Source: Kurthia huakuii LAM0618
GTDB lineage: Bacteria; Bacillota; Bacilli; Bacillales_A; Planococcaceae
DNA: 64,000 nt
Reading direction: 5' to 3'
Assembly (NCBI RefSeq): GCF_000505545.1
Contig: NZ_AYTB01000013.1
Span: forward strand, 266,694 to 330,693
A program made the translations under genes and the position numbers. The notes under the pieces are model-generated. The model saw only the letters and a program-made list of their open reading frames with translations, did not search any database and had not been told where the DNA came from. This document shows, piece after piece, positions 35,423 through 44,694 of this stretch (position 1 is the stretch's first letter; every line of letters starts with the position of its first letter).

Positions 35423-36508
35423 ATGTTAACACCATTTACATTTAACAACGGCGTGAAATTACGCAATCGCTATGTAATGGCGCCGATGACAACTTATTCT
35501 GCCAATGCAGATGATACGGTATCCGATGAGGAAATCGCTTATTACAAAGAACGTTCGCATGGCGTAGGCGCTGTTATTACAGCTTGTACATATGTCATCG
35601 CAAACGGCAAAGGCTTCAGAGGACAAATTGCTGGTCATACCGATGCGTATATTGCGAGCCTTGCGAAAATTGCTGCGGCGATTCATGAAGGCGGGGCGAA
35701 AGCCGTTTTACAAATTTATCATGGGGGTCGCCAAGCCGTACGTGAGCTTGTGCCAAATGGTGATATTGTTAGTGCCAGTGAAACGCTCGCAGCAGATGGT
35801 GGTATCGCACGTGCACTAACAATCGATGAAATTCATGATATTATTCAGGCATTCGGTGAGACGACGAGACGCGCTATTGAAGCTGGCTTTGACGGTGTTG
35901 AAATTCATGGCGCGAACACGTATTTGTTACAGCAATTTTTCTCAGGCTTTACAAATAAACGCCAAGACGCTTATGGTGGCTCGATTGAAAAACGACTGCG
36001 CTTTCCATTAGAAGTAGTCGCAGAAGTGAATCGTGTGAAGGCGCGTTATGCAAATGATCGTTTTCTTGTCGGTTATCGCTTTAGCCCTGAAGAACCAGAA
36101 GAGGATGGTATCACATTAGATGATACGATTCAGCTTGTTGATCGTTTAGCGGATGCTGACCTAGATTATTTACACATTTCGCTTGGTGACTTCCGCACAC
36201 AAGCACGTCGTTATAGCGGCGCAAAAGAAAACCGCATCGCGATTTTACATCGTGTTATTCGTGGTCGCGTGCCATTTATTGGTGTTGGCTCGATTTATTC
36301 AAAAGAGGATGCGCGTGAAGCTGTTAGTACCGGCGCAGAGCTTTTCGCCCTCGGACGTGAACTATTAATTGAACCTCATTGGGTAGAGAAAGTAACGAAT
36401 GGTGAAGAAGTTATTACAGCAATGGATATGACGCGCGATAATGTCATCCCAGGACCACTGATGGACATGATGAAGTTTCGTAAGGGCTGGGTACCGGGTG
36501 TGAAATAA
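35423..36508 (+). CDS. Old Yellow Enzyme-type flavin oxidoreductase
   Basis: 361 residues; ATG 35423 follows AAGGAG with 8 nt. TIM barrel of the OYE family: RNRYVMAPMTTYSA at the start, YHGGRQA, FDGVEIHGANTYLLQQFFS with the conserved His-Gly-Ala-Asn active site, and KRxDAYGGSIEKRLRF. Reduces activated alkenes or related electrophiles with NADPH via FMN. Similar to YqiG/NemA-like enzymes. Monocistronic. Confidence 0.88.
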   Translation: MLTPFTFNNGVKLRNRYVMAPMTTYSANADDTVSDEEIAYYKERSHGVGAVITACTYVIANGKGFRGQIAGHTDAYIASLAKIAAAIHEGGAKAVLQIYHGGRQAVRELVPNGDIVSASETLAADGGIARALTIDEIHDIIQAFGETTRRAIEAGFDGVEIHGANTYLLQQFFSGFTNKRQDAYGGSIEKRLRFPLEVVAEVNRVKARYANDRFLVGYRFSPEEPEEDGITLDDTIQLVDRLADADLDYLHISLGDFRTQARRYSGAKENRIAILHRVIRGRVPFIGVGSIYSKEDAREAVSTGAELFALGRELLIEPHWVEKVTNGEEVITAMDMTRDNVIPGPLMDMMKFRKGWVPGVK

Positions 36509-36543
36509 TAAAAAGCAGGAAGCCAATGCTTCCTGCTTTTTAT
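36509..36543. terminator. Bidirectional terminator
   Basis: AAAAAGCAGGAAGC / GCTTCCTGCTTTTT, 14-bp stem, between convergent OYE and AGCS genes. Confidence 0.88.
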
Positions 36544-38003
36544 TATTTATTTTCTTCGTTTTTCTTGACCCAGTAATCAGCATTTTTAATGCCTAATTTC
36601 ACTGGATCAAATACAGGGTCTTTGCCTTCTTTTTTCTGTTGCTCGTAATCTTTTAACGCGATTAGTGTAGGCTTCACTAAGAATAAGAGCGCGATAACGT
36701 TGACCCAAACCATTAAGCCAAGGCCGATATCCCCAAGTGTCCAAGCAGCTGTTGACGTCTTAATTGAACCATAGAATAAACCGATTAAGAAGATGACTTG
36801 CATAAAACGAATCGCTAATTTTAACTTATTGCCATCTAAGAAGTACGCCAAGTTTGTTTCAGCGATGTAGTAGTAAGCCATAATCGTTGTAAAGGCGAAG
36901 AAGAATAATGCAATTGCCACAAAGCCCGCACCAAATCCGTCTAACGGGAAGGCGTGCTCTAATGCAGCTTGTGTATATTGTGTACCTGCCACAGCACCAG
37001 GTACATTTTCAACGATAAATTCACCCTCTTTTGGACCTGATTCATACGACACATTGTATTGACCTGTAAATAGGATAATAAATGCCGTTGCCGTACATAC
37101 TAAGAATGTATCAAAGTAAATTGAGAACGCTTGTACAAGACCTTGTTTTACAGGGTGACTAACTTCAGCCGCTGCTGCATGGTGAGGACCTGTACCTTGT
37201 CCTGCTTCGTTGGCGTAAATCCCACGTTTGACACCCCATGCGATCGCTGCACCAAGAATACCGCCGAACATTTCATTGGCACCGAAGGCACTTGAGAAGA
37301 TTAAGCTAAAGACTGCTGGAATTTGGTCAAAGTTTAAAATAATAATAATGAAAGCAACTAAAATGTATGCACCTGCCATAAATGGTACGATGATCGATGC
37401 CACGCTAGCAATACGTTTGACACCGCCAATAATAATAATCCCAATAAATACGACTAAAAATGCGCCAGATACCCAAGCAGGAATGTTAAAGGCGTTGTCC
37501 ATCGCATCTGCGATTGAGTTTGATTGTACAGTTGGCATTAAAATAGCCATTGCAATTACACCAACAACGGCGAAAATCATGCCTAACCATTTTTTACCTG
37601 AGAATTTATGTATGTAGTAAGCAGGGCCACCACGATAAATTCCATTTTTTTCTTCTTTGTAAATTTGCGCTAATGTTGACTCGACGTAAGCTGTTGATGC
37701 ACCGATAAAGCCGAGTACCCACATCCAGAAAATAGCCCCTGGACCACCGAATGCGATTGCCGTTGCTGTACCGGCGATGTTCCCTACACCAATACGGCCT
37801 GATAATGCCATTGCCATCGCTTCAAATGATGATACGCCGGCAGATGATTTTTCTCCTTTAGACAATTGTACGAACATGTCTTTGAAAAAGCGCAACTGCA
37901 TAAATCGTGTCATAAATGTAAAAATTAAACCAACAACTAAAATGCCATAAATCATGACAGGACTCCAAAGCCAGTCGTTGACGGTCGTTAGCATGTCTTC
38001 CAT
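36543..38003 (-). CDS. Sodium:alanine/glycine symporter (AGCS)
   Basis: 486 residues, about 11 TM helices. RIGVGNIAGTATAIAFGGPGAIFWMW, quoted in part (RIGVGNIAGTA), and GVKRGIYANEAGQGTGPHHAAAA are AGCS signatures. AGAGGTGAT precedes the ATG. Related to B. subtilis AlsT/YrbD. Imports small neutral amino acids with sodium. No riboswitch-like structure was noted upstream. Confidence 0.9.
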   Translation of the reverse strand: MEDMLTTVNDWLWSPVMIYGILVVGLIFTFMTRFMQLRFFKDMFVQLSKGEKSSAGVSSFEAMAMALSGRIGVGNIAGTATAIAFGGPGAIFWMWVLGFIGASTAYVESTLAQIYKEEKNGIYRGGPAYYIHKFSGKKWLGMIFAVVGVIAMAILMPTVQSNSIADAMDNAFNIPAWVSGAFLVVFIGIIIIGGVKRIASVASIIVPFMAGAYILVAFIIIILNFDQIPAVFSLIFSSAFGANEMFGGILGAAIAWGVKRGIYANEAGQGTGPHHAAAAEVSHPVKQGLVQAFSIYFDTFLVCTATAFIILFTGQYNVSYESGPKEGEFIVENVPGAVAGTQYTQAALEHAFPLDGFGAGFVAIALFFFAFTTIMAYYYIAETNLAYFLDGNKLKLAIRFMQVIFLIGLFYGSIKTSTAAWTLGDIGLGLMVWVNVIALLFLVKPTLIALKDYEQQKKEGKDPVFDPVKLGIKNADYWVKKNEENK

Positions 38004-38197
38004 AACATCACCTCTTGATTATTTTGACTATAAGATATATTATATTCTGACAATTCATAACATTCAATATAATTTTATACGAAAATAATATTTCCGAAAA
38101 AATATTCAATATATTAGACGACAAAAAAGCTTGTAAATAAAGGGATTGCGCTGTATATTAGCTATCTAAAAATAGCTATTTTTTTTGCGATGCTATT

Positions 38198-38231
38198 AAA
38201 AAAGAAAGCACCGATTTGGTACTTTCTTGTC
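38198..38231 (-). terminator. Terminator of the 38.2-kb gene
   Basis: AAGAAAGCACC / GGTACTTTCTT stem with T-rich flank on the minus strand. Confidence 0.7.
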
Positions 38232-38232
38232 A

Positions 38233-38472
38233 TTATGCACGGTATTGTGCTAAAAATTGTTGCCCTACTGCTGTAAGTGCGACCTCACCGACGCCAAATG
38301 TTACTTCACAATTGCCATCCGTTAGCATACTAGAAATCCCAACGACATAATGATGGCGTTTCGCTTCTTGAATGGCTTCGTGCATTTCTTCGTCATTCAA
38401 CGTATTTTGCCATTGCGTATAATCGCGACCGGCATGCTCGACGTCGCGTAAAAGAGCGTAAACATGCTGCAT
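38233..38472 (-). CDS. Small winged-helix-like protein (YjcQ-like)
   Basis: 79 residues. AIQEAKRHHYVVGISSM and ALTAVGQQFLAQY follow the YjcQ pattern (helix, short wing, LTxxGxxFL). GGGAGG upstream of the ATG, 12 bp after the nuclease-like gene, so they are one operon. Possible DNA-binding partner of that gene; family assignment is moderate. Confidence 0.65.
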   Translation of the reverse strand: MQHVYALLRDVEHAGRDYTQWQNTLNDEEMHEAIQEAKRHHYVVGISSMLTDGNCEVTFGVGEVALTAVGQQFLAQYRA

Positions 38473-38484
38473 CTAAACACCTCC

Positions 38485-39621
38485 CTACAAGTAATCAAGA
38501 AATAGGCGATTGAGTGTCGTCACCGCTTCGTGAATAAACTGACGATATGCGACATTGTCAAACAACGTAAAATATAAATCATCACTCGACTGATTTTTAA
38601 ATGACGGTACTTGCTCGATATCATCGAAAGGTAAGAATTCCCAATAGACGAAATCCCCATCAAAAAATGGCTGTTCAATATGTGGTAAGAAGCGCTTCAC
38701 TTCTTCTGTACTCAACGGTTTTGTTGCTATAAACCCTGCATATAAGCGGTCATCTAGTTCAATGCGAAATAATAGTTGTACATCTCGGTAAATTTCGGTG
38801 AATACATACGTTAGTCCAGGTTTTGTCGAAGCATGCTGCTGATAGTAACCATCCAATTTATTTGGTGCTAAATAATCGTGCTCATTTGTGAGCCGCTTCA
38901 ATGGAATAGCGGCATCCAAATCTGCAAAAATACGACGAATCAAGTCGATTTTCGTTTGCTGCATCGTCTTTTCAATCGCAAAAGCGCTCTTCATCATTTC
39001 CGGTGAAGAAGCGAGCGTTTGTTTTAATTCCATTTGCTGTTCATCTCCTAATTGATTCGTCATTTTACGAAGCATTTGTAAAAATTGCATCAGTACCTCA
39101 CGTATGGGTGGTACATTAATCGTTTCATAGTGACATAGTGCTTGCTTCACAAAGCGCGTCATATCTTTTTCAAACGATACTGAAATACTACGCGCTGATG
39201 CTGCATCGTGACCAAATGGGGTTACATAATAGAAAGAACACGTTAATTTTGTCGGCAATACGCATGGCGTTTCAAGCTCAATCATTATCGGGAAAAACTG
39301 GGATTTCGTTTGAAGCACTAAATCAATGCGTTCATTGTCAGGCGTCAAATAATGACGGAAAACGCGGAGCTCCGTATCAAGTGTCGTATGTAAAACGTAT
39401 TTAGCAAACAATGTCGCGTAAAGGTCGCGCTGTCCATGACTGCCTAGTGGATTGAGTACATCATAAAGAAAGCGCCCAATCGCATCTTTTTGTTGATGCA
39501 CTTGCAAAATCGAAAAAATATTAAAATGGCCACCTGTTTGTTGTTTCAATGCTTCTCTTTTTTGACGAAGATTTGTCGTCTGTTGCAAGAGCATATGTTG
39601 CAGTAAAAGCTGTTGTTCCAT
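38485..39621 (-). CDS. PD-(D/E)XK nuclease-superfamily protein, probably inactive
   Basis: 378 residues. FNIFSILQVHQQKDAIGRFLYDVLNPLGSHG, given here in parts, is the N-terminal signature of the PDDEXK_4-type group. The catalytic strand reads ERIDLVL then IMIELETP: the Asp and Glu are kept but the E-x-K lysine is Glu. The rest lacks recognised domains. Operon with the YjcQ-like protein. It may bind DNA without cleaving it. Members are often found in defence islands, but no other defence gene is adjacent. Confidence 0.68.
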   Translation of the reverse strand: MEQQLLLQHMLLQQTTNLRQKREALKQQTGGHFNIFSILQVHQQKDAIGRFLYDVLNPLGSHGQRDLYATLFAKYVLHTTLDTELRVFRHYLTPDNERIDLVLQTKSQFFPIMIELETPCVLPTKLTCSFYYVTPFGHDAASARSISVSFEKDMTRFVKQALCHYETINVPPIREVLMQFLQMLRKMTNQLGDEQQMELKQTLASSPEMMKSAFAIEKTMQQTKIDLIRRIFADLDAAIPLKRLTNEHDYLAPNKLDGYYQQHASTKPGLTYVFTEIYRDVQLLFRIELDDRLYAGFIATKPLSTEEVKRFLPHIEQPFFDGDFVYWEFLPFDDIEQVPSFKNQSSDDLYFTLFDNVAYRQFIHEAVTTLNRLFLDYL

Positions 39622-39705
39622 CGCATTCGTTCCTTTCTGATACAGCTAGTATAACAAAAACCTTTACAGTTTTGTCGCTGCGTGCTATGATAAATCCATA
39701 AACTG

Positions 39706-39717
39706 ACGAACGTTCGT
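39706..39717. promoter_or_regulatory. Palindromic TetR operator
   Basis: ACGAACGTTCGT, a perfect 12-bp palindrome immediately upstream of the ribosome site of the TetR gene. This is a frequent core in TetR/AcrR operators and indicates autorepression of the tetR-SMR operon. Confidence 0.6.
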
Positions 39718-39731
39718 AAGGAGGCAGGCGC

Positions 39732-40277
39732 ATGACGCAGCAAGATATTATGATGGCCGGGTTACGTAATTTTGCAGAGCATGGCTATGAGGGAGCATCA
39801 ATGGCGATGATTGCCGATGCGGTCGGCATTAAGAAACAATCGATTTATACGCATTTTAAAAATAAAGATGCGCTTTTTTTAGCGGTATGTGAGGAATGTA
39901 TTACACAAGAAATGGATTTTATTCAAATGGTAATAGAGTCACAACAAAATTATAAAGAGCTGTTTGAACGTTATATTGCACGTTATCAACACAACGCGGC
40001 GACGAAGTTTTGGCTACGGATGATGTTCTTTCCGCCACAGCATTTATATGATGAGGTGATGGACGGGGTGTATCGTTACTTAGATGCAGTCGAGGAATTA
40101 GCAACGGATATGTTTGCGATGGCTGAGACGGTAACACGAGACGTTCCGCCGACGATTTTGGCACAAAGTTATTTAGCATTGTTAGATAGTATTTTTGTTG
40201 AATTATTGTATGGTGATAGTGAGCGCGCACACCGCCGTTTAGAAGCGGCCTATACTGTTTTTGCGCGCGGAATTTAG
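39732..40277 (+). CDS. TetR-family repressor of SMR pair (YvdT-like)
   Basis: 181 residues with an N-terminal TetR HTH (MAMIADAVGIKKQSIYTHFKNKDALF) and a helical ligand domain. GGAGG lies ahead of the ATG. It is 14 bp upstream of two SMR genes, the order of B. subtilis yvdT-yvdS-yvdR. Likely releases a palindrome at 39706 on binding a cationic compound. Confidence 0.87.
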   Translation: MTQQDIMMAGLRNFAEHGYEGASMAMIADAVGIKKQSIYTHFKNKDALFLAVCEECITQEMDFIQMVIESQQNYKELFERYIARYQHNAATKFWLRMMFFPPQHLYDEVMDGVYRYLDAVEELATDMFAMAETVTRDVPPTILAQSYLALLDSIFVELLYGDSERAHRRLEAAYTVFARGI

Positions 40278-40291
40278 AGGAGGCATAAATA

Positions 40292-40618
40292 ATGACAAAC
40301 TGGCTATATGTATTGGCAGCAGGGCTTGTGGAAATTTTATGGGTATTTGGCTTAAAGGCATCTGAGTCCGCGTTGGAATGGGCTGGAACGATTGGCTTAA
40401 TCGTTATTTCCTTCTACTTAATTATGAAAGCAACATCGCAGTTACCTGTTGCAACGGTTTATGCGGTATTTACAGGGATTGGCACAGCGGGGACAGTAGC
40501 AGTAGGCATGTTATTTTTAGACGAACCCTTTAGCTGGCTAAAAATCTTCTTTATTGCAACGTTATTATTAGGCGTTATTGGCTTAAAATTGGTCACAGGT
40601 GAAAAGGAGGCTGCGTAA
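40292..40618 (+). CDS. SMR transporter subunit 1 (YvdS/YkkC-like)
   Basis: 108 residues, four TM helices, conserved Glu14 in AAGLVEILWVFGLK and GIGTAGTVAVG in TM3. AGGAGG ribosome site. Paired SMR proteins work as asymmetric heterodimers exporting cations such as quaternary ammonium or guanidinium compounds. Overlaps nothing; the partner starts 2 bp later. Confidence 0.9.
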   Translation: MTNWLYVLAAGLVEILWVFGLKASESALEWAGTIGLIVISFYLIMKATSQLPVATVYAVFTGIGTAGTVAVGMLFLDEPFSWLKIFFIATLLLGVIGLKLVTGEKEAA

Positions 40619-40620
40619 AT

Positions 40621-40932
40621 ATGGCTTGGGTAGCATTAATTGTAGCAGGCTTATCGGAAGTGATCGGCGTCAACGGTATGAACATGTTGGCACGTCGTGA
40701 TAAACGCGGATTACTCGTCATGATTGTCGGCTTTATAATTAGTTTTTCCTTATTAAAATATGCGATGATGACGTTACCAATGGGCATGAGTTATGCAATT
40801 TGGACCGGCATTGGGACGGTTGGCGCCGCACTGATCGGCATGTTTTTTTATGGGGAATCTAAAAGTGCCTTGCGCCTTGCCTGTATCGCACTGATTTTAG
40901 GCTCGGTTATTGGCTTAAAATTAATTGCATAA
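40621..40932 (+). CDS. SMR transporter subunit 2 (YvdR/YkkD-like)
   Basis: 103 residues, four TM helices, Glu13 in AGLSEVIGVNGM; the usual Trp after the Glu is replaced by Gly here, while subunit 1 keeps it. AIWTGIGTVGAALIG is the TM3 signature. AGGAGG within the end of the previous gene. No guanidine riboswitch lies upstream, unlike ykkCD. Confidence 0.9.
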   Translation: MAWVALIVAGLSEVIGVNGMNMLARRDKRGLLVMIVGFIISFSLLKYAMMTLPMGMSYAIWTGIGTVGAALIGMFFYGESKSALRLACIALILGSVIGLKLIA

Positions 40933-40938
40933 GTGAGT

Positions 40939-40970
40939 AGAGATTCGTCGTTGTGCGAATCTCTTTTTTT
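40939..40970 (+). terminator. Terminator of SMR operon
   Basis: AGAGATTCG / CGAATCTCT with an 8-nt loop and T7. Confidence 0.88.
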
Positions 40971-40986
40971 AATGCTGCATAATAGT

Positions 40987-41026
40987 AAAAAGGAGGTGAC
41001 GACGACATAGCGCACCTCCTTTTTTT
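40987..41026 (-). terminator. Terminator of HAD gene
   Basis: AAAAAGGAGGTG / CACCTCCTTTTT with a 14-nt loop next to the HAD stop codon. Confidence 0.8.
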
Positions 41027-41672
41027 AGCCATTCATCGTTCGGAGTGTTAATAAATCGTGAACATCATTCATTAAATAGGTTGGTTCTTCGGCTAATAAG
41101 CTTTCAAGCGAATGACTGCCCCACGTTACGGCACACGTTTTAACGCCAGCTGCCTTGCCCATTTGCAAATCAAAAATCGCATCCCCAATCATAACAGCTC
41201 TCTCTAGCGGAAAGCGATGCCGCGCTTGTAACAATAAAATACTTTCGGGATTAGGCTTATGCTCAGCGACCATATCGGCACCAATAACGTCGCTAAAATA
41301 GTGGCGGATGCCAATCGATTCTAAGTTTCGTAACAAGGCGATGCTATGCTTACTCGATGCGACATAACAGGCATCAAGTTTCGATAACGTTGCTAGCACT
41401 TCGGGAATGCCTTCATAAACATGAATATATTGTTGCTCATATTCTTTGTAAAGAATACGAAATAATGTAATTAATTCATCTAAATCGGTGTCATTTAGTG
41501 GCTCAATTGCCATTGCTTGAAATGATTTTTCGATTGGAATGCCCATATAATAAATGATCGTGTCGTCATTTGGGACTGTTAAATCTAAGTCAAAATAGGC
41601 TTTGCGCGTTGCAAGTAAACTACATTCATGCGAATCGGCTAATGTACCATCAAAATCAAAAATAAAGACCAT
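41025..41672 (-). CDS. HAD phosphatase, phosphoglycolate-phosphatase-like
   Basis: 215 residues. Motif I DFDGTLADS, motif II VASSKHS, Lys in EHKPNPES and motif III MIGDAIFDLQMGKAAG. Cap domain of the C1 helical type. Like PpaX/Gph/YhcW enzymes; substrate undetermined. GGAGT-type ribosome site upstream. Monocistronic. Confidence 0.87.
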   Translation of the reverse strand: MVFIFDFDGTLADSHECSLLATRKAYFDLDLTVPNDDTIIYYMGIPIEKSFQAMAIEPLNDTDLDELITLFRILYKEYEQQYIHVYEGIPEVLATLSKLDACYVASSKHSIALLRNLESIGIRHYFSDVIGADMVAEHKPNPESILLLQARHRFPLERAVMIGDAIFDLQMGKAAGVKTCAVTWGSHSLESLLAEEPTYLMNDVHDLLTLRTMNG

Positions 41673-41973
41673 CTAAAACACTCCTTTCAAATCACATACA
41701 TTATTCTTTACCCGAAAAAAGTGTTAGCGTATCATCTATTAAAAAATGGAATGACTAAAATCGAAACTTTTTATCTAAGTCAACAGTAGTATTTTATGAA
41801 AATAGTAATAAAATGAATCCTTTAAGCAAAAATCTATTAATAAACTAGCTAAAAAATTTAGATTTATGTTTATTCTGCGCGTTTTTTTAGTGAAGAATAA
41901 TAGACAAACATGCCTTTTGGGTTACAACTAGATACTTTTAGGGTATAAGGTTAAATAGGAAGGGGAGAAGCAC
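41673..41973. other. AT-rich intergenic region before opuC
   Basis: 301 bp with no open frame of merit. Contains the HAD promoter region on the left and the sigma-B-type promoter at 41921-41946 on the right. Confidence 0.5.
41921..41946 (+). promoter_or_regulatory. Sigma-B-type promoter of opuC
   Basis: GTTACA (41921-41926), 14-bp spacer, GGGTAT (41941-41946). The -10 is exact and the -35 matches 4 of 6 of GTTTAA. opuC and related osmoprotectant transporters are sigma-B dependent in Listeria and partly in Bacillus, which supports the call. Confidence 0.6.
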
Positions 41974-43110
41974 ATGCTGAAACTAGAACAGTTATCGAAA
42001 GTATATCGAGGTGGAAAGAAAGCGGTAGATGACCTCAATATCGAAGTAGAAAAAGGCGAATTTATTGCATTTATCGGTACGAGTGGTAGTGGGAAAACAA
42101 CCGCGCTTCGTATGATTAATCGCATGATTGAGCCGACAAGTGGCACCATTACATTGAATGGTGAAAACTTGATGAAAAAAAATCCAGTGGCGCTCAGACG
42201 TTCCATTGGCTATGTTATTCAACAAATTGGTTTAATGCCACATATGACAATCCGCGACAATATTACCCTCGTACCAAAACTACTAAAGTGGTCTAAAGAC
42301 AAGAAGGACCAAACAGCTGAAACACTTATTGATCTCGTTGATTTGCCACGCAGTTATTTAGATATGTACCCTGCACAATTATCAGGAGGTCAGCAACAAC
42401 GTATTGGTGTACTGCGTGCACTTGCTGCCAATCAAGATATTATTTTAATGGATGAACCATTCGGTGCACTTGACCCGATTACGCGTGATACGCTGCAAGA
42501 TTTAATGAAAGATTTACAGCAACGCCTTGGGAAAACGGTCATTTTCGTCACGCATGATATGGACGAGGCTATTAAGTTAGCCGACCGTATTTGTATTATG
42601 CACAATGGGCAAATGGTGCAATTTGATACACCAGACAATATTTTAGCGGCACCTGCGAATGATTTTGTGCGCGAATTTATCGGTTCGCATCGTCTTATTC
42701 AAAATAAGCCGAGCGCCAAACTCGTAGATGATGTGATGATTAAACCGATTACGATTTCAATGGAAAAAAGTATCGATGATGCTATTTTAACGATGGTAAA
42801 GCGCCGCGTTGATACGCTATTTGTCGTCGATGGTAAAGAACATTTACGCGGCATGATTACCGTTGAAGCAATAACAACCAATCGCAATTCAACCGATACG
42901 GTGTCTGATGTGATGACGACGGATATTTCGGCAGTACATACCGGCACAAAACTTCAAGATACAGTGCGTCGCATTTTACGTCGAAATTTAAATAATATCC
43001 CGGTTATCGATGAAGAACGTCATCTTGTTGGGCTCGTAACGCGCGCAAACATCGTTGACATTGTTTATGACACAATTTGGGGCGACGAGGAAACAGAAAA
43101 AGCAGAATAG
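41974..43110 (+). CDS. opuCA: Osmoprotectant ABC importer ATPase OpuCA
   Basis: 378 residues. Walker A GTSGSGKTT, signature LSGGQQQR, Walker B ILMDEPFGALD and VTHDMDEA; the C-terminal 130 residues hold two CBS domains (VKRRVDTLFVVDGKEHLRG and RNLNNIPVIDEERHLVG), which in this family sense ionic strength or c-di-AMP. GGAAGGGGAG ribosome site. First gene of four. Energises uptake of glycine betaine, carnitine or choline. Confidence 0.93.
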   Translation: MLKLEQLSKVYRGGKKAVDDLNIEVEKGEFIAFIGTSGSGKTTALRMINRMIEPTSGTITLNGENLMKKNPVALRRSIGYVIQQIGLMPHMTIRDNITLVPKLLKWSKDKKDQTAETLIDLVDLPRSYLDMYPAQLSGGQQQRIGVLRALAANQDIILMDEPFGALDPITRDTLQDLMKDLQQRLGKTVIFVTHDMDEAIKLADRICIMHNGQMVQFDTPDNILAAPANDFVREFIGSHRLIQNKPSAKLVDDVMIKPITISMEKSIDDAILTMVKRRVDTLFVVDGKEHLRGMITVEAITTNRNSTDTVSDVMTTDISAVHTGTKLQDTVRRILRRNLNNIPVIDEERHLVGLVTRANIVDIVYDTIWGDEETEKAE

Positions 43111-43122
43111 GGGGCGTTATCC

Positions 43123-43758
43123 ATGATGGAATTTATTCAAGCTAATAGTAGCGATATGCTAACGAAAACATGGGAACATCTCTACATCTCGCTAATTGCA
43201 CTGGGGCTTGGCATTATTGTAGCCGTCCCGGTCGGCATTATATTATCGAAAACGACAAAAGTAGCAAAAGTTGTGTTATCGATTACAAGTGTCCTTCAAA
43301 CGTTACCATCACTCGCAATTTTAGCGTTAATGATTCCGTTTTTAGGTGTAGGTGTCGTTCCTGCCATTATCGCATTATTTATTTACGTATTACTACCGAT
43401 TTTAAACAATACATACCTTGGCATGAAATCGGTCAATTCAAATTTAGTCGCTGCCGGCACGAGTATGGGTATGACGCGTTGGCAAACGGTTTATATGGTC
43501 GAGCTACCACTCGCAATTCCAGTTATTATGGCTGGGATTCGTTTATCGGCTGTGTATGCCATTTCATGGGCAACACTGGCATCATATATTGGTGCTGGTG
43601 GGCTCGGAGACTTCATTTTTAACGGTTTAAACTTATATCAAACAGACTACATCGTAGCGGGGGCAGTACTTGTTACGGCACTTGCGCTCATCGTTGATTT
43701 TATTTTAAGCCGCGTCGAAAAATGGGTGACACCAAAAGGCTTGCGTGTCGAACGATAA
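43123..43758 (+). CDS. opuCB: OpuCB permease
   Basis: 211 residues, about six TM helices, with the EAA-type loop [23 protein letters not shown], quoted in parts ([17 protein letters not shown]). Paralogous to OpuCD further down. The ATG at 43123 or the next codon could be used. Confidence 0.92.
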   Translation: MMEFIQANSSDMLTKTWEHLYISLIALGLGIIVAVPVGIILSKTTKVAKVVLSITSVLQTLPSLAILALMIPFLGVGVVPAIIALFIYVLLPILNNTYLGMKSVNSNLVAAGTSMGMTRWQTVYMVELPLAIPVIMAGIRLSAVYAISWATLASYIGAGGLGDFIFNGLNLYQTDYIVAGAVLVTALALIVDFILSRVEKWVTPKGLRVER

Positions 43759-43770
43759 GGGGGAAGGATA

Positions 43771-44694
43771 ATGAAAAAGCTTATAGCATTGTTAGCTTGT
43801 AGTATCCTACTCGTTTTAGCGGGATGCTCAAGTCAAAATGCTGTCGAATCAGGCGATCAAGTCACGATTGCCTCGGCAGCAACAACCGAAAGCTCAATTA
43901 TGGCGTATATGCTACGCGATATGATTGAGCATTATACAGATGAAGAAGTTGAGATGATTAACAATTTAGGAACGAGTACGACGCTTCACCAAGCGATGCT
44001 TAACGGTGATGCTAATATTTCGGCGACGCGTTATACCGGGACTGATTTAACGGGGGCGCTTGGCGAAGAGCCGATTTCGGACCCTGTAAAGGCACTTGAA
44101 ACCGTAAAAAAATTAACACAACAGCGCTTCGACCAAACGTATTTTGACTCATATGGTTTTGAAAATACGTATGCCTTTTTAGTAACAAAGGACATGGCTG
44201 AAAAATACAATTTAAAAACGGTTAGTGATTTAGGGAAAATAGCGAAAAATTTACAGGCCGGTGTTGATACATCGTGGATTAACCGTGAGGGCGATGGCTA
44301 TAAAGGCTTCACAAAAGCATATGGTTTTGACTTTAAAAAAGTGTATCCGATGCAAATTGGTCTTGTTTATGATGCGCTGCAAGCAGGAAAAATGGACGTT
44401 GTATTAGGTTATACAACAGATGGGCGTATTAGTAGCTATGATTTAGTCGTATTAAAAGATGATAAGCAGTTTTTCCCGCCATATGATGCAAGTCCACTAG
44501 CAACCGATAAATTGCTTGAAAAAAAACCTGAAGTGAAAGCCGCCATTGAGCGCTTAATTGGTCAAATCTCAACAGATGATATGCAAAAGTTAAACTATGA
44601 AGCGGATAATGATTTAATCGAGCCTTCCATTGTAGCAGAGCGCTTCTTGAAAAAGCATAATTATTTTGAACAGGACAAAGGAGGCGAGTCGTAA
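43771..44694 (+). CDS. opuCC: OpuCC substrate-binding lipoprotein
   Basis: 307 residues, lipobox VLAGC with Cys23, OpuAC/ProX fold. TLHQAMLNGDANISATRYTGTDL and the PPYDASPLA stretch are typical of OpuCC/OpuBC. Binds quaternary ammonium osmolytes outside the membrane. GGGGGAAGGA ribosome site; its stop overlaps opuCD. Confidence 0.92.
   Translation: MKKLIALLACSILLVLAGCSSQNAVESGDQVTIASAATTESSIMAYMLRDMIEHYTDEEVEMINNLGTSTTLHQAMLNGDANISATRYTGTDLTGALGEEPISDPVKALETVKKLTQQRFDQTYFDSYGFENTYAFLVTKDMAEKYNLKTVSDLGKIAKNLQAGVDTSWINREGDGYKGFTKAYGFDFKKVYPMQIGLVYDALQAGKMDVVLGYTTDGRISSYDLVVLKDDKQFFPPYDASPLATDKLLEKKPEVKAAIERLIGQISTDDMQKLNYEADNDLIEPSIVAERFLKKHNYFEQDKGGES

Noticed and set aside
37228..37617. 129-codon frame antisense to the AGCS symporter
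   Set aside because: Shadow of a long conserved membrane-protein gene.
39706..39717. ACGAACGTTCGT as a LexA box
   Set aside because: CGAAC and GTTCG are fused without the 4-bp spacer of the SOS consensus; it fits a TetR operator.
40278..40620. Guanidine riboswitch as control of the SMR pair
   Set aside because: Only 14 bp separate tetR from the first SMR gene; no room and no ykkC motif. TetR palindrome explains regulation.
43170..43622. 150-codon plus-strand frame inside opuCB
   Set aside because: Fully overlaps opuCB in another frame, with poor composition and no ribosome site.
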